Notes under the pieces: generated by a model
Database searches by the model: none
Told to the model about the DNA's origin: nothing
Seen by the model: only the letters and a program-made list of their open reading frames with translations
Shown here: positions 35,601-44,388 of the stretch, in pieces
How positions within the stretch are numbered: position 1 is the first letter of the stretch
Layout: every line of letters begins with the position of its first letter
Origin: Streptacidiphilus jiangxiensis
GTDB lineage: Bacteria; Actinomycetota; Actinomycetes; Streptomycetales; Streptomycetaceae
DNA length: 64,000 bases
Reading direction: 5' to 3'
Assembly: GCF_900109465.1 (NCBI RefSeq)
Contig: NZ_FOAZ01000024.1
Span: 62,001-126,000, forward strand
Position numbers and translations under genes: made by a program

Positions 35601-35623
35601 TAAAGGTATGGCCTTGTACCATT
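35601..35623. promoter_or_regulatory. Putative GntR/FadR operator
   Basis: TAAAGGTATGGCCTTGTACC followed by ATT contains two overlapping inverted elements: GGTA (35605-35608) with TACC (35617-35620), and ATGG (35608-35611) with CCAT (35619-35622). It lies in the 83-base divergent region between the ligase and the regulator gene, the expected site for autoregulation. Confidence 0.45.
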
Positions 35624-35641
35624 GGAAGGGAAGGGGGTGCC

Positions 35642-36406
35642 ATGATCGAAAATGGCGCGTCGAACGAGGCGACCGACACAGCGGACCCGTATGCCGCGGT
35701 GCTCCGTCCCGTGCGCTCCGGCAACACCTTCGAGGAGACCGTCGAGAAGGTGCTGCAGCTGATCCGGCTGGGCCTCGTCCCGGTCGGCGACCGCCTGCCG
35801 CCGGAGCGCGAGCTCGCCGACCGGCTCCAGATCAGTCGCGTGACGCTCCGCGAGGCGCTCAAGGTGCTGCAGGACGCGGGCGTGCTGGAGGTCCGCAGGG
35901 GCCGCTACGGCGGCGCGTTCGTCCTGGCCCCCGCGCCGACGCCCGCCGCCGCGAGCGGCGGGGCGGCGCTGCGGCGCCGCGCGGAGCAGTTGGGTGACCG
36001 CCTGGAGGACACCCTCCTCTTCCGCCAGGTCCTGGAGCTGGGAGCGGCCGAACTCTGCGCTGCGCGCAGGCCGCAGGGCGTGGAGGCGGAACGGCTCCAG
36101 CTCCTGCTGGCGGAGACGGGCGCGGCCTCCCTGGAGGAGTACCGCCGCCTCGACACCCGCCTCCACCTGGCCATCGCCGAGCTGAGCGGCTCGGCGTCGG
36201 TCGCCGCGCAGTACGCGGCGGTGCGCGCGACGGTCAACGAACTGCTGGACTGCATACCGCTGCTGACGCCGAACCTGCAGCACTCGCAGCGCCAGCACGA
36301 GGAACTGATCGACGCGATCCTCGCGGGCGACCAGACCCGCGCCCGCGTCGCCATGCGCGAACACCTCGCGGGTACGGCGGCGCTGCTCCGCGGGTTCCTG
36401 TCGTGA
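35642..36406 (+). CDS. GntR/FadR-family regulator of the gamma-glutamylation locus
   Basis: 254-aa regulator. The N-terminal winged helix (about residues 28-95) has the GntR signature RLPPERELADRLQISRVTLR and REALKVLQDAGVLEV; the C-terminal FCD ligand domain (about residues 115-250) contains a likely metal-binding Asp/His set (RLDTRLHLAIAE, RQHEELIDAIL and MREHL). The ATG has GGAAGGGAAGGGGG upstream. It is divergent from the ligase-ALDH-SDR operon and most probably represses it until the amine or its derivative binds. Confidence 0.88.
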   Translation: MIENGASNEATDTADPYAAVLRPVRSGNTFEETVEKVLQLIRLGLVPVGDRLPPERELADRLQISRVTLREALKVLQDAGVLEVRRGRYGGAFVLAPAPTPAAASGGAALRRRAEQLGDRLEDTLLFRQVLELGAAELCAARRPQGVEAERLQLLLAETGAASLEEYRRLDTRLHLAIAELSGSASVAAQYAAVRATVNELLDCIPLLTPNLQHSQRQHEELIDAILAGDQTRARVAMREHLAGTAALLRGFLS

Positions 36407-36430
36407 ACGAACGGCTCGCTGCAACCACCT

Positions 36431-36560
36431 CAGGGGCGCGAGGAACTGCGCGACAAGCCACCCACCGACCTGGTGACCGGCACGCGCAGGGCCAATCGCA
36501 CGCCGATGGGTTGTCGCGCCCACGCGGCGGAGCCGCACATGTCACAGCCCCGCGCCCCTG
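36431..36560. repeat. Palindromic intergenic repeat, copy 4
   Basis: Begins CAGGGGCGCGAGGAACTGCG and ends GCCCCGCGCCCCTG, with CGCGACAAGCCACCC and GCGGCGGAGCCGCACAT modules shared with copy 2. The copy is more diverged at its ends than copies 1 and 3. It separates the regulator from the gamma-glutamyl hydrolase gene. Confidence 0.75.
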
Positions 36561-36595
36561 GTAGTGCAACGTCCCATTCTCTGGAGGTTTCGTCC

Positions 36596-37342
36596 GTGTC
36601 ACGCCCGCTGATCGGTGTCTCGACCTACGTCTCACCCGCCTCGTGGGGCGTCTGGCACGACGCCCCCGCCGAGCTCGCGCCCGCCCGGTACTCCGCGTTC
36701 GTCCGGTCCGGTGGCGGCCTGGTCGCCCTGCTGCCGCCGGACGAGCACCCGGACGCCGCCGGGGAGCTCGTCTCGCGGCTCGACGGAGTCGTCATCGCCG
36801 GGGGGCCCGACGTCGCGCCCGCGCGCTACGGGGAGGTGGAGGGGCCGCACACGCAGACGCCCACGCCGGACTCGCTGACCCGCGACGCGTGGGAGCTCGC
36901 GCTGATTCACGCCGCGATCGACCAGGGCGTGCCGCTGCTCGGCATCTGCCGAGGCATGCAGTTGCTGAACGTCGCCCTCGGCGGCACGCTGACGCAGCAT
37001 CTGCCGGACCTCCTCGGTGGGAGCGAGGAGCACTCCCCCGAGCCGGGCCGGTACGGCCGCCATGTCGTCGCCGCCGTGCCCGAGACCCGCACGGCGGAGA
37101 TCCTCGGCACGGAGAAGCTCGACGTGCCGACCTACCACCACCAGAGCGTCGCCGTCATCGGCCGGGGGCTGCGCGTCTCCGCCCACGCCGCCGACGGCAC
37201 GATCGAGGCCGTCGAGTCCGATGCCGGCACGGGCTCGCCGTTCCTCGTGGCCGTCCAGTGGCACCCGGAGCAGGGGAACGATCCACGTCTCGCCCAGGCG
37301 CTCGTCACCGCCGCCTCGCTGCAGCCCACAGCACTGCGCTGA
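36596..37342 (+). CDS. Class I glutamine-amidotransferase-like gamma-glutamyl hydrolase (peptidase C26)
   Basis: 248-aa PuuD-like hydrolase that cleaves the gamma-glutamyl bond of gamma-glutamylated acids or amines. The nucleophile is Cys118 in LLGICRGMQLLNV, and the His/Glu pair lies in VQWHPEQ near residues 223-227. GGPDVAPARYGE matches the family oxyanion region. The GTG start is preceded by GGAGG 8 bases upstream. It follows the GntR gene across repeat copy 4 and completes the gamma-glutamylation route by removing glutamate at the end. Confidence 0.9.
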   Translation: MSRPLIGVSTYVSPASWGVWHDAPAELAPARYSAFVRSGGGLVALLPPDEHPDAAGELVSRLDGVVIAGGPDVAPARYGEVEGPHTQTPTPDSLTRDAWELALIHAAIDQGVPLLGICRGMQLLNVALGGTLTQHLPDLLGGSEEHSPEPGRYGRHVVAAVPETRTAEILGTEKLDVPTYHHQSVAVIGRGLRVSAHAADGTIEAVESDAGTGSPFLVAVQWHPEQGNDPRLAQALVTAASLQPTALR

Positions 37343-37410
37343 GCGAGAAAAGCCGAAAGACACCTGGGCCCACCCTGGCCAGCGGGAGCCCACCGGACGA
37401 GACTGTCCGC

Positions 37411-39510
37411 ATGCCGACGACCGACAGCTCAAGCAACAGCGCAAGCAGCAGCGATCCCCACCCGCCGACAACTCCGTTCCACTCGATCGACGCCTTCCTC
37501 GCGGCTCGCCGCGTCAGCGGGCTCGCTCTCTCACCGGACGGCGGACGCCTGGTCACCACCGTGGCCGAGCTCTCGGCGGACGGGACCCGCTACCTGAACG
37601 CCCTGTGGGAGCTGGACCCGCGGGGCGAGCGGCCGGCGCGGCGGCTGACCCGGTCGACCGAGGGCGAGTCCGCGCCCGGCTTCCGGGCGGACGGGACGCT
37701 GCTGTTCCTGTCCGCCCGTCCTGCCGCCGACCCCGGCAAGGGCGAGGCCGACGAGGAGGAGACGGCGCTGTGGGCGCTGTCGGCCGACGGCGGCGAGGCG
37801 CAGCGGCTGATGACCCGTCCGGGCGGGGTCGGCGGGTACGTCGCCGCCCGCGGCTCGGACCGGCTGGCGTTCGTCGGCGGGCTGCTGCCCGGCGCCGAGG
37901 ACGCCGCGCGCGACGCGGAGCTGCGCAAGGCCCGCAAGGAGGCCAAGGTCTCGGCCGTGCTGCACGAGAGCCCGCTGGTCCGGTTCTGGGACCACGACCT
38001 CGGGCCCGGCGTGCCGCACGTCTTCTCCGTCGCCGGTGCGGACCTCGACGCCGCCACCGGCACGGGCAGCACCCACCTGCCCGTCGTGGACTGCGGCCCG
38101 GGCAACCGGTTCGAGCAGTCCGTCGCCGTCTCGCCCGACGGCACCCTGGTCGCCTACGCCGTCCAGGTCCCCCTCGCGGGCGGCGACTTCCGCGACGCGA
38201 TCGTGGTCGCCGACGCCGCCACGGGCAAGGAGGTGCGCCGGATCGACGCCGACAACGCGCAGTTCACCTCGCCCGTGTTCACCGCCGACTCCCGCTCCCT
38301 GCTGTGCCTGAGCGGCTCGACCGGCGACTGGGAGCAGAGCGCCGACGCGACGCTGTGGCTGGTCGCGGACGCGACGGACCCGCAGGACCACGGCCACGAC
38401 ATCACTCCCGGCTTCGACAACTGGCCGGCCGTCGTCGTCCCCTCGCCCGTCGCCGGGGACGGCACGGTGTTCTTCGTCGCGGACGAGCTCGGCCACTCCC
38501 CGGTCTTCCGGCTGGACACCGCCGAGGGCACCGTCACCCGGCTGACCGCCTCCGGCGCCTACACCGACCTGTGCGTCTCCCCCGACGGCGCCACGCTGTA
38601 CGCGCTGCGCAGCGCCGTGGACGCGCCGCCCACGCCGGTGCGGCTGGACGCGGTGACGGTGGACCAGACGCCCGCCACGCTGCCGACGCCCGCCGACGTG
38701 GGAGCGGTGCCGGGCCGCCTGGTCGAGGTGCACACCACCGCCGAGGACGGGCAGGCGCTGCGCGCCTGGCTGGTGCTGCCCGAGCACGCCTCGCCCGAGA
38801 CGCCCGCACCGTTCCTGCTGTGGGTCCACGGCGGCCCGCAGGCCAGCTGGAACGCGTGGACCTGGCGGTGGAACCCGTGGGTCTTCGCCGCGGCCGGCTA
38901 CGCGGTGCTGCTGCCGGACCCGGCCCTGTCCACCGGCTACGGGCAGCACATGCACGCCCGCGGCTGGGGCGACTGGGGCGGCACGCCCTACCGCGACGTC
39001 ATGGCGCTGACGGACGCCGCTCTGGAGCACGAGGCGGTCGACGCGACCCGCACCGCGATGATGGGCGGCTCGTTCGGTGGCTACATGGCCAACTGGATCG
39101 CCACCCGGACGGACCGGTTCAAGGCCATCGTCACCCACGCCAGCCTGTGGAACCTGGAGTCGTTCGGCGGGACCACCGACGCGGCCTTCTTCTGGCGCCG
39201 CCACTTCGGCGACCCGCTCACCCGGCCCGAGCGCCACCTGGACTCCTCGCCGCACCGCGCCGCGGCACAGATCCGGACGCCGATGCTGGTCGTGCACGGC
39301 GACAAGGACTACCGCGTGCCGATCGGCGAGGGCCTCGCCCTCTGGAACGAGCTGGCACGCTTCGAGATCCCGGCGAAGTTCCTGTACTTCCCCGACGAGG
39401 GCCACTGGATCCTGAAGCCCAACAACGCCAAGGTCTGGTACTCCACGGTGCTGGCCTTCCTCGCCCACCACGTGCTGGGCGAGGAGTGGCAGCGCCCCGA
39501 GCTGGTCTGA
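37411..39510 (+). CDS. S9 family prolyl oligopeptidase-type peptidase
   Basis: 699-aa serine peptidase or acylaminoacyl-peptidase relative. An N-terminal beta-propeller of WD40-like PD40 repeats (about residues 35-440) is followed by the alpha/beta hydrolase domain. The catalytic triad is visible: Ser554 in GGSFGGYMAN, Asp633 in HGDKDYRVP and His665 in DEGHWI. No signal peptide, so cytoplasmic. A Ser/Asn-rich N-terminal tail of about 20 residues precedes the propeller. No ribosome binding site is evident before the ATG, so the mRNA may be leaderless. Confidence 0.92.
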   Translation: MPTTDSSSNSASSSDPHPPTTPFHSIDAFLAARRVSGLALSPDGGRLVTTVAELSADGTRYLNALWELDPRGERPARRLTRSTEGESAPGFRADGTLLFLSARPAADPGKGEADEEETALWALSADGGEAQRLMTRPGGVGGYVAARGSDRLAFVGGLLPGAEDAARDAELRKARKEAKVSAVLHESPLVRFWDHDLGPGVPHVFSVAGADLDAATGTGSTHLPVVDCGPGNRFEQSVAVSPDGTLVAYAVQVPLAGGDFRDAIVVADAATGKEVRRIDADNAQFTSPVFTADSRSLLCLSGSTGDWEQSADATLWLVADATDPQDHGHDITPGFDNWPAVVVPSPVAGDGTVFFVADELGHSPVFRLDTAEGTVTRLTASGAYTDLCVSPDGATLYALRSAVDAPPTPVRLDAVTVDQTPATLPTPADVGAVPGRLVEVHTTAEDGQALRAWLVLPEHASPETPAPFLLWVHGGPQASWNAWTWRWNPWVFAAAGYAVLLPDPALSTGYGQHMHARGWGDWGGTPYRDVMALTDAALEHEAVDATRTAMMGGSFGGYMANWIATRTDRFKAIVTHASLWNLESFGGTTDAAFFWRRHFGDPLTRPERHLDSSPHRAAAQIRTPMLVVHGDKDYRVPIGEGLALWNELARFEIPAKFLYFPDEGHWILKPNNAKVWYSTVLAFLAHHVLGEEWQRPELV

Positions 39511-39531
39511 CGGCCCGCCGGGACCGGGTGC

Positions 39532-40443
39532 TCAGACCGGGTAGGCGACGCCGGTGAGCTCCTGCGACACCGTCCACAGCCGCTGCTGTGCGGCGGTGTC
39601 GTGGGAGGCGGGGATGGAGCGGACCAACTTCGGCGCGCCGCGCATCTGCTGGAATCCGCTCGGACCGTAGTACTGCCCGCCCAGCGCGTCGGGGTCGGTC
39701 GCGGCGCGCAGGCTCGGCAGGGCGCCCTGCTCGGCGGGCTGGGCGAACAGCGGCTCGACGAGGACGCGGTTGGCGGGCTGCATCCACGCGGGCAGATGGC
39801 GGGTCAGCTCGGTGCTGGAGTAGCCGGGGTGGGCCGCGACGGCGACCGTGCGGGCCTCGGCGGCGGCGAGCCGCCGCTGCAGCTCGTAGGCGAAGAGCAG
39901 GTTGGCCAGCTTGGACCGGCCGTAGGCGCCGATCCGGTTGTAGCCGCGCTCGGACTGCAGGTCGTCGAAGTTCACCCCGCCGCGGGCGAACTGGTGGGCG
40001 AGGCTGGCCACGACCACCACGCGCGAGCCGGGCACCGGGAGCAGCCGGTCCAGGACCAGCCCGGTGAAGGCGAAGTGGCCCAGGTGGTTGGTGCCGATCT
40101 GGAGCTCGAAGCCGTCGGCCGTCCTGCCGTAGGCGGGGAACATCACGCCGGCGTTGTTGACCAGCAGGTCGATCCGCTGGAAACGCTCGCGCAGTTCGGC
40201 GGCCGCCGCGCGGACCGAGTCGAGCGAGGCGAGGTCGAGGGCGAGCAGCTCCGCCTTGCCGCCCTGCCCGCCGACGATGTCGGCCGCCGCGGCGGCCCGC
40301 TTCGGGTCGCGACAGGCCAGCACCACGGTCGCGCCGCGGGCTGCGAGCACCTTGGCCGTCTCCAGGCCGAGGCCGCTGTTGGCGCCGGTGACGACGGCCA
40401 CCCGGCCGTTCTGGTCGGGGACGTCGGCTGCGCTCCAGGCCAT
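39532..40443 (-). CDS. SDR oxidoreductase (protochlorophyllide-reductase/retinol-DH-like)
   Basis: 303-aa short-chain dehydrogenase. TGANSGLG occurs at about residues 19-26, NNAGVM at about 96-101, TNHLGHFAF, and the catalytic YGRSK (Tyr/Lys) near residue 174. This subgroup with TNHLGHFA resembles actinobacterial reductases of unknown substrate. The ATG follows GGAGGG by 6 bases. It converges with the S9 peptidase gene (21-base gap). Confidence 0.88.
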   Translation of the reverse strand: MAWSAADVPDQNGRVAVVTGANSGLGLETAKVLAARGATVVLACRDPKRAAAAADIVGGQGGKAELLALDLASLDSVRAAAAELRERFQRIDLLVNNAGVMFPAYGRTADGFELQIGTNHLGHFAFTGLVLDRLLPVPGSRVVVVASLAHQFARGGVNFDDLQSERGYNRIGAYGRSKLANLLFAYELQRRLAAAEARTVAVAAHPGYSSTELTRHLPAWMQPANRVLVEPLFAQPAEQGALPSLRAATDPDALGGQYYGPSGFQQMRGAPKLVRSIPASHDTAAQQRLWTVSQELTGVAYPV

Positions 40444-40462
40444 CGCGGGCCCTCCGGATTCG

Positions 40463-40484
40463 GATAAGTGAACACTGTAAACAC
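40463..40484. promoter_or_regulatory. Repeat upstream of SDR gene
   Basis: On the minus strand the sequence AGTGTTTAC is followed at once by AGTGTTCAC, a 9-base direct repeat with one mismatch, about 20 bases upstream of the SDR start. It also reads as the near-palindrome GTGAACACTGTAAACACT on the plus strand. A TetR- or MarR-type operator is possible. Confidence 0.35.
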
Positions 40485-40599
40485 TGGGGTGCGCCCGATG
40501 GTGCTCCCCCATGCCCACGGTGTCAAGCGTGCCTGCTCAGCCCGCACCCGTCCCCGCGTCCAACCGGGCGATGTCGGCGCCGTGCGGCAAGATGGGCGC

Positions 40600-41565
40600 A
40601 TGAGCCGAACCGCCGCCGGCACCACCGCTGCGCCCACCCTGATGCTGCTGGACTCCGCGAGTCTGTACTACCGCGCCTACTTCGGCGTGCCCGACTCGCT
40701 CCGCTCTCCCCAGGGCGAGCCGGTCAACGCGGTGCGCGGCCTGTTGGACTTCATCGCGCGCCTGGTCACCGACCACGCGCCCGACCAGCTCGTGGCCTGC
40801 ATGGACGCCGACTGGCGTCCGCAGTGGCGGGTCGATCTCATCCCCAGCTACAAGACCCACCGCGTCGCCGAGGACCCGGCCCTGGCCGAGGCGGGCGCGG
40901 AGGAGACCCCGGACACGCTGAGCCCGCAGATCCCGGTCATCACCGCCGTCCTCGACGCCCTCGGCATCCCCCGCATCGGCGTCCCGGACTACGAGGCCGA
41001 CGACGTCATCGGCGCCCTCACCGCCCGGGCCACCGGCCCCGTCGACGTGGTCACCGGCGACCGGGATCTCTTCCAGCTGGTGGACGACGCGCGCCGGGTG
41101 CGCGTGCTCTACCCGCTCAAGGGCGTCGGCACCCTCCAACTCACCGACGACGCACTGCTGACGGAGAAGTACGCGGTCACCGGCGCCCAGTACGCCGACA
41201 TGGCCGTGCTGCGCGGCGACCCGAGCGACGGCCTGCCGGGCGTCCCCGGCATCGGCGAGAAGACCGCCGCCAGGCTGATCGCCCAGTTCGGCGACCTGGC
41301 CGGCATCGAGGCCGCCGCCGCCGACCCGGCCGCCAAGCTCACCCCGACCCAGCGCAAGCGCATCCTCGACGCCGCCGAGTACCTCGCCGTCGCCCCCAGG
41401 GTCGTCGGCGTCGCCTCCGACATCCCCCTGCCCGACCTCGACCTCACCCTGCCCACCGAGCCGTTGGACCCGATGGCCCTGGAGGAGCTGGCCGCCCGCT
41501 GGAACCTCGGCACCTCACTCCAGCGTGTCGTCGACGCCCTCGCCCACCACGGGACCAACACCTGA
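40600..41565 (+). CDS. 5'-3' exonuclease (FEN/Pol I N-terminal domain type)
   Basis: 321-aa stand-alone 5'-3' exonuclease homologous to the N-terminal domain of DNA polymerase I. LLDSASLYYRAYFG near the N-terminus, DADWRPQWRV, the metal-binding acidic cluster PDYEADDVIGALTA and VTGDRDLFQLV, then the H3TH motif LPGVPGIGEKTAARLI (about residues 218-233). Such enzymes remove RNA primers and flap structures. It is separate from the main polA and common in actinobacteria. Convergent with the coiled-coil protein gene, 23 bases away. Confidence 0.93.
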   Translation: MSRTAAGTTAAPTLMLLDSASLYYRAYFGVPDSLRSPQGEPVNAVRGLLDFIARLVTDHAPDQLVACMDADWRPQWRVDLIPSYKTHRVAEDPALAEAGAEETPDTLSPQIPVITAVLDALGIPRIGVPDYEADDVIGALTARATGPVDVVTGDRDLFQLVDDARRVRVLYPLKGVGTLQLTDDALLTEKYAVTGAQYADMAVLRGDPSDGLPGVPGIGEKTAARLIAQFGDLAGIEAAAADPAAKLTPTQRKRILDAAEYLAVAPRVVGVASDIPLPDLDLTLPTEPLDPMALEELAARWNLGTSLQRVVDALAHHGTNT

Positions 41566-41588
41566 GGAGCCGGTCGGGGTCGAGGCCG

Positions 41589-43028
41589 TCACCCCCTGTG
41601 CCGGGTGGCCGGCGGCTTCAGCTCGGCCAGCCGGGCGACGAGCGCGGCGTGCTCCTGCTCGGCCTCCTGACGCAGGCCCGTGAGCTTGTCGCACTCGACG
41701 GTGAAGGCCGTGATCGCCTGCCGGGCCTTCTCCCGGTTGGCCGCCTTGCGCTCCTCGGCGACCTCAGCGGCCTCGGCGGCGAGCTTGCGTGCGGTCAGCC
41801 AGTTACCCTGCCCGGGCTGGGAGCGCTGGTCCACCAGGGCGTCCAGTTGTGAGAGTTGGGGTGCCAGCGGCTGATCGACGAGCAGGGTGACCGACTGTCC
41901 GTCGATCTTCGCCTCGACCCGGTCCGGGCGCTCCGGGCAGGCCTCGGCCAGCAGTCGGTCGGCGAGCGGGCCGATGGCACCGGACAGCGCCTGCTGGGCG
42001 ACGGTCCCCAGCGGAGAGCCGCCCCGCAGGTCCGCCAGCAGCAGGGTCTGCAGGTCGTCGGCCGGAGCGTCCCAGCGCGGTTCGGGCTCGGTCTGCGTGC
42101 CGGAGCGCAAACGGCTCACCTCGGCGGAGAGTTGCCCGGCCCGCAGCAGCAACGCCGCCTCCTCCGGGGCGCCTTCGCCGATCAGTGCGTCGAGCAGGGC
42201 TGCCGAGGGCACCGGGTGGGACGAGTCGGCAGGCGCGACGGGTCGGAGGAGTCGGCCGAGCTCGGCGAGTTCCCGTACGGCGGCCCTCGCCTGGAAGGTA
42301 CGCGCCGGGTCGTACTCGGCCTCCGAGCCGCGCGGGCGCGGCCGCAGCGTGGTGTGCAGTTCCTCCACGGCCTCCGGGTCCTGCGCCTGGGCGAGCCAGC
42401 GGACCACGACCTCCCGGCCCGGGTCCCCGTACCCACCCGCCCCGGCCAGCATCCACACCTCCCTTACGGCGAGGGTCAGTTGACCGTGTCGGCCGACCGC
42501 CGGGCCGAGCGCCCGCTCCAGCCACGGCACCGCGAGCCCGGGCATCCCGGCCAGCGGCAGTGCCAGCGCCAGAAACAGCCCGGTGCGCTGGGAGTCCACG
42601 CCCGCTGCCGCCGCCAGCGCGGACCGGGCCGCCTCCGCGTCCCCACCCACCAGGAAGGCGAGACCGTTCGCCGCCTGGGGCAGCCAGTATCCCTGGACCG
42701 CCTCGGCCCGCGCCTCACCCGGCCGCCCCTGGACCAGGGCGGCCAGCAGCTGCCGCGCCTGCTCCCGGGCGGCCGCTGCCGGCCCGTGCGCCCCGAGCGC
42801 ACCCCGCACCGCGGTCAGTTCGACGAAGGCGTCGAAGGCCGCGCCCAGCCTGGCCACCTGCCGTTCGAGCGACTCCTTCTGCGCGGTGACCCGACGCAGC
42901 TGGTCCTGGATCCGCGCATCGGAGTCCGCGGCCCGCTCCTCGGCGACCCGCCGCTGCCGGCGGACGTACATGTCCTCGTCCTCGTACCACCTGCGCCTGT
43001 TGACCCACCCGTCGGTGTCCCAGTCCAT
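41589..43028 (-). CDS. Coiled-coil protein of unknown function
   Basis: 479-aa hypothetical protein. Residues 20-70 form a predicted coiled coil (VRRQRRVAEERAADSDARIQ onward); the middle (about 85-330) is an Ala/Leu-rich helical region reminiscent of TPR-like repeats; a second coiled coil spans about residues 405-470. No signal peptide or membrane segment. It starts with WDTDGWVNRRRWYEDEDMY, an aromatic/acidic N-terminus. No function can be assigned and it is probably not part of the adjacent biosynthetic cluster. Confidence 0.75.
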   Translation of the reverse strand: MDWDTDGWVNRRRWYEDEDMYVRRQRRVAEERAADSDARIQDQLRRVTAQKESLERQVARLGAAFDAFVELTAVRGALGAHGPAAAAREQARQLLAALVQGRPGEARAEAVQGYWLPQAANGLAFLVGGDAEAARSALAAAAGVDSQRTGLFLALALPLAGMPGLAVPWLERALGPAVGRHGQLTLAVREVWMLAGAGGYGDPGREVVVRWLAQAQDPEAVEELHTTLRPRPRGSEAEYDPARTFQARAAVRELAELGRLLRPVAPADSSHPVPSAALLDALIGEGAPEEAALLLRAGQLSAEVSRLRSGTQTEPEPRWDAPADDLQTLLLADLRGGSPLGTVAQQALSGAIGPLADRLLAEACPERPDRVEAKIDGQSVTLLVDQPLAPQLSQLDALVDQRSQPGQGNWLTARKLAAEAAEVAEERKAANREKARQAITAFTVECDKLTGLRQEAEQEHAALVARLAELKPPATRHRG

Positions 43029-43113
43029 GGTCGCCCAGCCCCCGTCGCTCTGTTCCCGCTCAGGAGCCCGACGCTAGCAGCCGCCCTCGTGGGGGCCGGA
43101 CGTCCGCCGTCGT

Positions 43114-44388
43114 TCAGGCGGTGGACTCCACCAGGCCCCGCACGGGGAGGAACACGGCCGCCAGCAGCGGCAGGGCGCCGGCGACGAGGAAGGCCCCGGC
43201 CAGGCCGACCCCCTCGGCGAGCGCGCCGGCGAGCAGCGAGCCGATGGGGAAGACGCCCCAGGTGATCCACCGGTAGCCGGCGTTGACCCGTCCGAACAGC
43301 TCCGACGGAACCGTCGTCTGCCGGTACGAGACCACGGCCACGTTCCAGACGATGCAGACCAGTCCGTAGCCGAGCAGCCCGGCGGCCACGACCGGAACGG
43401 ACGGCACGGCGAGCATCAGATAGCTCGCCCCGAGGCCGAAACCCCCGTAGCGCATCACGTGTCCCTGCCCGAGCCGGTCGATCGTCCGACCGGCGAAGGG
43501 ACCCGCGATCACGCTGCCGACCGCCAGGCAGGCCAGCAGCAGACCGTAGGAGATCTGCGGGAGGCGGAGGGGGCCCGGCGCCACCGCCCACAGCGGCAGC
43601 AGCGTGAGCGAGATCGAGTACGAGAGGTTGTTCGCGGCCCCGGCCAGGGCCAGTCGTCGCAGGTCCGGACGTCCGCCCAAGTACCGCAGGCCTTCGGCGA
43701 GTTCGCCGGTGAGCGACTTCAGGGACGCGTCGCGCCGCAGGGACGCGGCCCCGGCGGGCGGGGACGCGGGCGGGGCGGCGGCTGGCGCGGACGGGATCCG
43801 GCCGAGCGCCACGACGGTCACCGCGTACAGCACCGCGACCGTGGCGAGCCCCTGCCCGGAGCCCAGCGCGACGACGACACCGCCCAGGGCGGGCCCCAGC
43901 AGCTGTGCGAGCAGCGTCTGCGCCGACTGCACCGTCGCGTTGGCCTTGGGCAGCTGCTCCGGCCGGACCAGCCGGGGCAGCGCCGACTGCGCCCCGACGT
44001 CGACGAATGTGCCTGCACACCCGATCCCGAACGCGATCAGCGCCAACAGCCACAACGGCAGCTCGCCGAGGAAGGCAAGCGCGCACATGGCGGCCAGCAG
44101 GACCAGCCGCAGCAGCGAGGCCGCCCGCATCACCCGGACCGGCGTGGCGCGGTCGTTGACCACGCCCGCCGGCAGGGTGGCCACCAGCCAGGGCAGCCGG
44201 ACGGCGAACCCGACCAGACTCACCGACAGGGCCGAGTGGGTGATGCCCAGCGTGATCAGCGGGACGGCGATCCGGTACATGCCGTCGCCCAGGTCCGAGG
44301 TGACGACGGCCGACTGGTAGAGCCGGAAGACCGGACCCAGCGGTTCGCTCCTGCTCGCGGTCCGGTCGGACCGCAGGGCGGTCAGCAT
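43114..44388 (-). CDS. MFS transporter, putative product exporter
   Basis: 424-aa major facilitator protein with about 10-12 hydrophobic helices; GFAVRLPWLVATLPAGVVNDR after helix 2 resembles the MFS loop motif, and the family is similar to actinobacterial MFS-3-type drug exporters. A Pro/Ala-rich cytoplasmic loop is at about residues 195-220. Its ATG lies inside the end of the cp-ATP-grasp gene (7-base overlap), which places it at the 3' end of the biosynthetic operon. Export of the cluster product, and self-resistance, are the likely roles. Confidence 0.88.
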   Translation of the reverse strand: MLTALRSDRTASRSEPLGPVFRLYQSAVVTSDLGDGMYRIAVPLITLGITHSALSVSLVGFAVRLPWLVATLPAGVVNDRATPVRVMRAASLLRLVLLAAMCALAFLGELPLWLLALIAFGIGCAGTFVDVGAQSALPRLVRPEQLPKANATVQSAQTLLAQLLGPALGGVVVALGSGQGLATVAVLYAVTVVALGRIPSAPAAAPPASPPAGAASLRRDASLKSLTGELAEGLRYLGGRPDLRRLALAGAANNLSYSISLTLLPLWAVAPGPLRLPQISYGLLLACLAVGSVIAGPFAGRTIDRLGQGHVMRYGGFGLGASYLMLAVPSVPVVAAGLLGYGLVCIVWNVAVVSYRQTTVPSELFGRVNAGYRWITWGVFPIGSLLAGALAEGVGLAGAFLVAGALPLLAAVFLPVRGLVESTA

